Assembly (NCBI GenBank): GCA_942486035.1
Contig: CALNXK010000384.1
Coordinates: 35,001 to 99,000, forward strand
Reading direction: 5' to 3'
DNA: 64,000 bases
Source: Porites lobata
Taxonomy: Eukaryota; Cnidaria; Anthozoa; Scleractinia; Poritidae
Shown here in pieces: positions 59,335-64,000 of the stretch. Both the position numbers and the translations under genes were made by a program. The notes below the pieces were generated by a model. That model did not search any database and was not told the DNA's origin. It was given only the letters and a program-made list of their open reading frames with translations. Numbering within the stretch: position 1 is the stretch's first letter; each line of letters begins with the position of its first letter.

Positions 59335-59661
59335 TCATATCGACAGAAAATTGATCGATTTTAGCGAAATTTGCCAAAAAAAATCCAGCGAAATCGACTG
59401 TTTTTTACTGATTGTTTCTTGGCGAAGTTTCCCCCCGAAATTTCCCGTGAAATCGGCCGATTTTTCTAAGAATTTGCCCCCTGAAAATCCTTCGAAAATT
59501 GACTTTTTTCTGCTAAAATCCCGCGAAATCGGCCGATTTTCCTGCGAATTTTTTCTTTTTTCCCGCGAAAATCCCGCGAAATCGGCCAATTTTTCCGCGA
59601 ATTTGCTCCTTAAAATCCCGCGAAATTTCGCTTTTTTTCCCGCGAAATATCAGAAGCCCTG
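59335..59661. repeat. right terminus, degenerate CGCGAAATCGGCC-type repeats
   Basis: Irregular units of about 35-45 bp built on 'cccgcgaaatcggccgatttt' variants fill the last 330 bp, ending with the terminal repeat. TTTCCCGCG and CGCGAAA occur several times each. Open frames on both strands here are by-products of the repeats. Confidence 0.8.
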
Positions 59662-59726
59662 TGGTGACAATTCAGCGCACTAAAACAGCAAAAACCAAAA
59701 GACATGTCACACATTAAAATGCTCTT

Positions 59727-59895
59727 TTTTTCGATTGTTTATGATTTGAAACAGCTGGCTACAAATGTACATAATGCATGTAATGTTTACAAAATTATGT
59801 AGGGCTCCTTAATATTCTGAATATTCATACTTTTCGATTGTTTATAATTTGAAATAGCTGGCTACGAATGTACAATATAATGCATGTAATGTTTT
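59727..59895. repeat. direct repeat of about 62 bp
   Basis: 'ttttcgattgttta..atttgaaa.agctggctac.aatgtaca...taatgcatgtaatgttt' occurs at 59727-59788 and again at about 59830-59895. It lies just outside the large transposon. Noncoding. Confidence 0.8.
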
Positions 59896-60049
59896 CATAA
59901 GCTCTAAAGCGGAATTTCCTGGAGGCTAAAAGGCTTTTTAATACCTTGGTTTTTTATTGCAGGAGAAATTGACCTACCATAACAAATTTATTATTGTTAT
60001 TTGATAATTTGCTTTAAGTCCTATATTACTAAATAATTTTCTGGATTTC

Positions 60050-60151
60050 TGCGCTTTTCACAAACATGCGAATTATGATTGACGGCAGCGAAAAACGCAA
60101 TTGCTAAAGCGGCTTTTGAACTTTAGAGTTCGCATGTTTGTGAAAAGCACA
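60050..60151. mobile_element. 102-bp foldback MITE
   Basis: The arms TGCGCTTTTCACAAACATGCGAA and TTCGCATGTTTGTGAAAAGCACA are inverted copies with two mismatches. Noncoding. Confidence 0.75.
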
Positions 60152-61714
60152 GTAAGTCAAATCAAACACAGCTGTCAGAATGCTATCCAGATTTCAAAGA
60201 TGAATTTTAGTTCGAACAGGATCTTAAGAATTTGTGGAATTAGCAGAATTTAAATGGCTATGGTTATCGAACTTGCTAAGTCCCACCACTTTGTCTTGAC
60301 TCTGACGGTTTTACGACCTATTTCAAGCTCTCACGAGTTGACAACTGATTTATCATGCTTTAACGAAAAGTCAAACTCCAAAAAGAATTTTGGAGTTGTA
60401 GGGTTTATTTCCAAGTTAGATATCAATACATAGCCAGCTCAATCCAAAAATATCACTTAGCAGGCGCATTTGATTACGTTCTTTTACCCTACCGCAACCT
60501 GCCGCTACCACCAAATGTGCAGACTTACTGTTTTTCTTGTTTCAAGATGGCCACCAACAAAACATAGAAATTACAAAACCAAAATTGTAAAATTGATTGT
60601 GGTGTTTAATTTACTGCTGCGGCTTTGAAGTGATGTGTGACTTCCAATTACCCATAATCCCCACTGGAAGTCCTTTCTGTAGGAAATTTGGGATATCTCA
60701 TGACTTTTTACCCATTTCCCACCACTTTTCCCAGCTCTAGGTTCAGAGTCTCACATATTTTCAATTTCGCCTTTTGGGGGTTGGCAAGTATGGGTAATTG
60801 TCATGAATTTTTCAGAAAATGATAAAATGGATACTTACACATACCTTGTCTTTTTGATAGGAGATGATTCAGTCAAGGTTTAATTAGTTTCACATACTTG
60901 GCTAAAAGAACAAGGAATTTTCACACCAAATATTTTTCTTGTTTGAATGCAAACAATACTTGAAAGTGATTAGGATATTTGTTGAGTTGTTTCATGGCTT
61001 CAGTTCATATCAAAACAACTTGTATCAAAGTGACTTTAAGTGTCGAAACCACGCTTCAGGTTTCCACCTTAAGGCCACTTGAAAGAGAATGAAAATAAGT
61101 TAGAATGAAAAATTAATTTTGCCATATAGCTTGGTCTAAGAACAAGAGAGTTAATGAAAATCAATCATGCATTTTATGACTAATATTGTGCCTGGGAAAT
61201 TTTGAAACATGTTGAGCTACATATTTATGTGTGGCAAAAAGGGTCTCTTTGTGGCAAATTGTGCCATTTCTCTACTGGCCTACAAATTTAACAGCTTTGT
61301 AAGAAATTAATTCAATCAGTCTTTGGTAACTTAGAGATAGAGACTTGATGGTTTTATGTTGGCCATGCTTGGTCAGCTGAATGGTCCTCATGACTACAAC
61401 AAAGAAATAGTGATGTGTACATAAAACCGGTAAACACTAGTTATTTTTCTAGGTAGATATATTAAAAAACTCAATACCTGTCCATGAAAAATATACAAGG
61501 AAAGCAACATGTGTTTCATCTTGTGAAGTACATGTATGTATGGGCATAGCCAGGGCAGGTTATTGGAGGTTATGAAACTACCCCATCTTGTTGGCTCTGA
61601 TAATTTTTTATGAGAAAAACAAGGCATTAAAAGGCCCCCACTTTCTGCCAGATTACATTCTGTAAGTCGATCTTTGCTGTTCAAGAGATGTTATTCGGAC
61701 AATAACTCTTGCAG
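60152..61714. other. 5' flank or intron of the scramblase gene
   Basis: No upstream scramblase exon was recognised, though the first known exon begins in phase 1, so at least one coding exon must precede it. No other feature is supported. Confidence 0.45.
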
Positions 61715-63039
61715 GTGTTCCTGGTCAAATGAATTGGATGCCGGCTCCTCAGGCACCAATGGGTTGCCCTCCTGGACTGGAGTATTTAACTGCCATTGAT
61801 CAAGTGCTTGTGCAACAGCAAACTGAGCTTTTAGAAGGTACGTTGTTTGTGTATTCTTCTTACCTAAACAACTTACAGAAGTTTGTAGTTAATATGCTGT
61901 GGTTTAGTTTTATCCTTGGTTTAATTTTAATTTTTCCTTGTTTCAAACTCTTAATTATCACACACATTATTATACCCAAAAATAAAGAAAAATAAAATTC
62001 AAACCAAGGAAAACAACATACACCACAATATATACCTGTACATGACTCACGGTGCAAACAAAGCCAGCCAGCAAGTAATAGCCCAAAAGTCATTCTAACC
62101 TAAGCCCGAGCAAAATTTCTGATGAGCAGAACTGATTGAAGTTCATCTGTTCATCTGTAATTTGAATTCCCCCCCAAAAAATGTCACTTGCCCATTGGGC
62201 AAGTTAAGAACAGAATTCACTTAGCCTGGTAGCATTATCCACTAACCATGGTGTTGTTGTTGTTTCGCTGTTCTTCAAGATTCATTTGATTCTCAGTGTG
62301 TCTTAGTATTTTAACAATTCAAGTTAATTAGCATTCATATGTTCTCATTTGATATATTATTTTGGCACTGCTTCGAAATCGGGCTCGCTTCTTTTCCCTT
62401 CTACATTTCGAGGATTAATAGAATGATTCGCTGAAAAAGGAAAAACCCAAATATCCTGATGAGAAATTCGCTCAAAGGATGAAAAACTCCAGGAAGAAAC
62501 TACTTACACTAGCGTGAATTCCCTCCGGGTATTCGGTTTCTAAATCTGAATTCTTCTTGTCAACTGCTAGCAGAAAACTGAATTAAAAAACATAGCGTCG
62601 AATGCCGAAATACCCTTAGGGAATATAGGGGACGTGTTACTATCGGCAATGGATTTAATTTATAACACATGGGCTATCGGACACTACTTTCTTTGCACAC
62701 TTTAATATGACTGTGTAAAATAATATCTTTTAGCTTTAAGTTGAAACTCATGGTTTTCTGTTCAAATAAAGATCGAAATCTTTCGCCAGGAGAAAAATGA
62801 TCCTTTTTTATTTTTCGCATGCCAGCTAATACTCTGAAAATGTAGCCTCTGCTCGCAGTGTAAAACAAAGGGGAAACCAGTAAAAAGACGTGGAGGACAA
62901 GTTTATTCTTTTAGCTTGACATTTACTTAGCATAATGAATGACCTTTTTCTATATTTAAAGCTATTGTGGGATTTGAGACCAACAACAAGTACAAGATAT
63001 GTAATTCCATGGGTCAACAAGTCTACTTTGCTGCTGAAG
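61715..63039 (+). CDS. phospholipid scramblase, two internal exons (partial)
   Basis: Exons 61715-61837 and 62962-63039 join in phase 1 and have good acceptors and donors. The first reads NWMPAPQAPMGCPPGLEYLT then AIDQVLVQQQTELLE. The second reads VGFETNNKYKICNSMGQQ then VYFAAE. This is the start of the scramblase beta-barrel domain, as in PLSCR1-type proteins: calcium-activated membrane lipid scramblases, some also nuclear. The proline-rich N-terminus and the remaining barrel exons (including the palmitoylated Cys cluster) are outside the recognised sequence; the gene probably continues beyond the window. No defect is seen. Confidence 0.92.
61884..62036. mobile_element. foldback MITE, family shared with 34153-34304
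   Basis: It lies in the scramblase intron. 'tatccttggttt' is mirrored by 'aaaccaagga', with further inverted words outside ('atgctgtgg' and 'ccacaatat'). The core 'gtttcaaact...acacacattattatacccaaaaa' matches the copy near 34.2 kb. Confidence 0.7.
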
Positions 63040-63077
63040 GTATCTTTAATAAGTCAAACAATATATTAATGTCTAGC

Positions 63078-63218
63078 TTGGGACCAGGCTCCCCATTGTG
63101 GGAAAAAGGAGCAAAAAGCAGCGTTGGATATCGTTCGTCTCGCTTCACTCGCCAATATTTTCCCTCTTTGACCCCGTTTTTTGCCTTTTTCCCCCACTAC
63201 GGAGCCTGGTTCCAGGCC
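63078..63218. mobile_element. palindromic MITE after the second scramblase exon
   Basis: 'ggaccaggctcccc' followed by 'gggaaaaagg' is mirrored by 'cctttttcccccac' and 'ggagcctggttcc'. Noncoding; the open frame across it is incidental. Confidence 0.7.
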
Positions 63219-64000
63219 ACTTAATGTCATGTTTTGTTTGTTTGTTTTTTAAATTTTCCAATTTAAGCAATTGGAAAGAAGAAGCCTGAAAAAATATTTG
63301 AATAGCTTCTCTATCTCCAAAGACTCTAGAGAACGTCCTGTTGCCGGACGGCCACGATGCTCTTCTGAACCTCCATGATCAAAACATTATTTTTTGCGTC
63401 TTCTTAAAACGTAACCAGTCAAACGACACAATCACACGTTAATCACCACTACCGAAGTATAACTAGACCAGCCAAAGCGACGGATGTCCGAATAAAACGA
63501 AGGATTTTCAATGATTGTACCGGTAATGGCGATTTCGAATTTAGTGTTGACCCAACAAATTTATTCATGAAGAGACAAACGGCGCGCATGCGCATTATCG
63601 TGAACCAGTCCCTTTAAAATTATCCTTTTTAATGTAGAAAGAGGGCATGCACCTATATAGGAGGCTACAATAAATTGATTACCATTACTCAAAAAGCAGA
63701 TAAGTGAATAAGTGAATATTTTTTTGCGCCTCAAATGTGGCTCTTAATCAAGGGTGACTGGCACTTATTTGAGGGCGGCCTTTATTTGAAAGTTACAGAA
63801 ACTCATTTTGCCAATTGATTATAGCACAGTTATGAAAATATAAAGGCATTAATCCTTTTGACGTACATCCTTCTTAAATACATAGGCCAGAAAGATACAA
63901 ATTTACTGGTTTAATTTCAGTAGTTTGCTGACTCATTAGTTCACTAAATGTTATTATAATTACATTTAAGTGAATCAACTGCAATGGCTGTTTTATTTTT
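63219..64000. other. right edge, no gene seen
   Basis: Probably scramblase intron. 'ggcacttatttgagggcggcctttatttg' at about 63761 looks like part of a dispersed repeat. No further scramblase exon was recognised before the window ends. Confidence 0.45.

Larger units (their letters stand above)
51387..59661. mobile_element. 8.3-kb two-gene DNA transposon (transposase plus CXC-ballast protein)
   Basis: The terminal inverted repeat starts CAGGGCTTCTGATATTTCGCG at 51387 and the exact complement ends at 59661. Only a TG dinucleotide is shared by the flanks, so the target duplication is short or lost. A second, perfect 35-bp inverted pair lies at 51679-51713 and 59211-59245. Between them are two convergent genes, both without stops or frameshifts: the transposase (51955-56441, plus) and the CXC-ballast gene (57974-59114, minus). 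A smaller MITE (56859-57139) and a dispersed repeat (57770-57945) sit in the spacer between the two 3' ends. Intact genes and matching ends suggest recent activity. The superfamily is not settled; the TTAA target of Kolobok elements is not seen. Confidence 0.85.

Noticed and set aside
59282..59683. 133-codon Phe/Ser-rich plus-strand frame
   Set aside because: It is a translation of the repeats in the right terminus of the large transposon and runs over its end.

Overview
The window looks like nuclear DNA from a cnidarian, most likely an anthozoan such as a stony coral. It is AT-rich. Its genes are split into many small exons with GT/AG introns. The protein families are metazoan: receptor tyrosine kinase, C-type lectin, galactose 3-O-sulfotransferase, phospholipid scramblase. 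The spaces between exons are packed with small palindromic repeats and nested DNA transposons. The organism is inferred from this pattern; no ribosomal or mitochondrial marker is present.

Layout. From 2.3 to 14.2 kb, minus strand: the catalytic part of a receptor-type tyrosine kinase in eight phase-consistent exons. From 17.5 to 32.6 kb, minus strand: a many-exon gene with Thr/Ser-rich exons, a possible ubiquitin-like (UBX-like) segment and a Lys/Arg-rich C-terminus. Its intron holds a plus-strand CR1/L2-like non-LTR retrotransposon (24.5-28.3 kb). From 33.6 to 36.8 kb, minus strand: signal peptide, C-type lectin domain and mucin-like exon, with a frameshift in the lectin exon. From 37 to 47 kb: a repeat graveyard with PIF/Harbinger-type elements, a decayed GIY-YIG endonuclease and a 3.35 kb inverted-repeat element with a second element nested in it. 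From 48.0 to 49.0 kb, plus strand: a sulfotransferase with one frameshift. From 51.4 to 59.7 kb: an 8.3 kb inverted-repeat DNA transposon. From 61.7 to 63.0 kb, plus strand: two internal exons of a phospholipid scramblase that leaves the window.

The most interesting object is the 8.3 kb transposon. It carries two intact convergent spliced genes: a ten-exon, 789-residue DDE-type transposase and a three-exon, 297-residue protein. The second joins an acidic start, a CXC (tesmin/LIN54-like) cysteine cluster and a domain matching the C-terminal 'ballast' domain of the P2X7 receptor. The termini hold clusters of CGCGAAA motifs, and a perfect 35-bp inverted repeat lies just upstream of each gene. 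This suggests that the ballast domain travels as the accessory gene of a DNA transposon. Exon coordinates were derived by hand from splice sites and reading phase; no alignment or database search was run.
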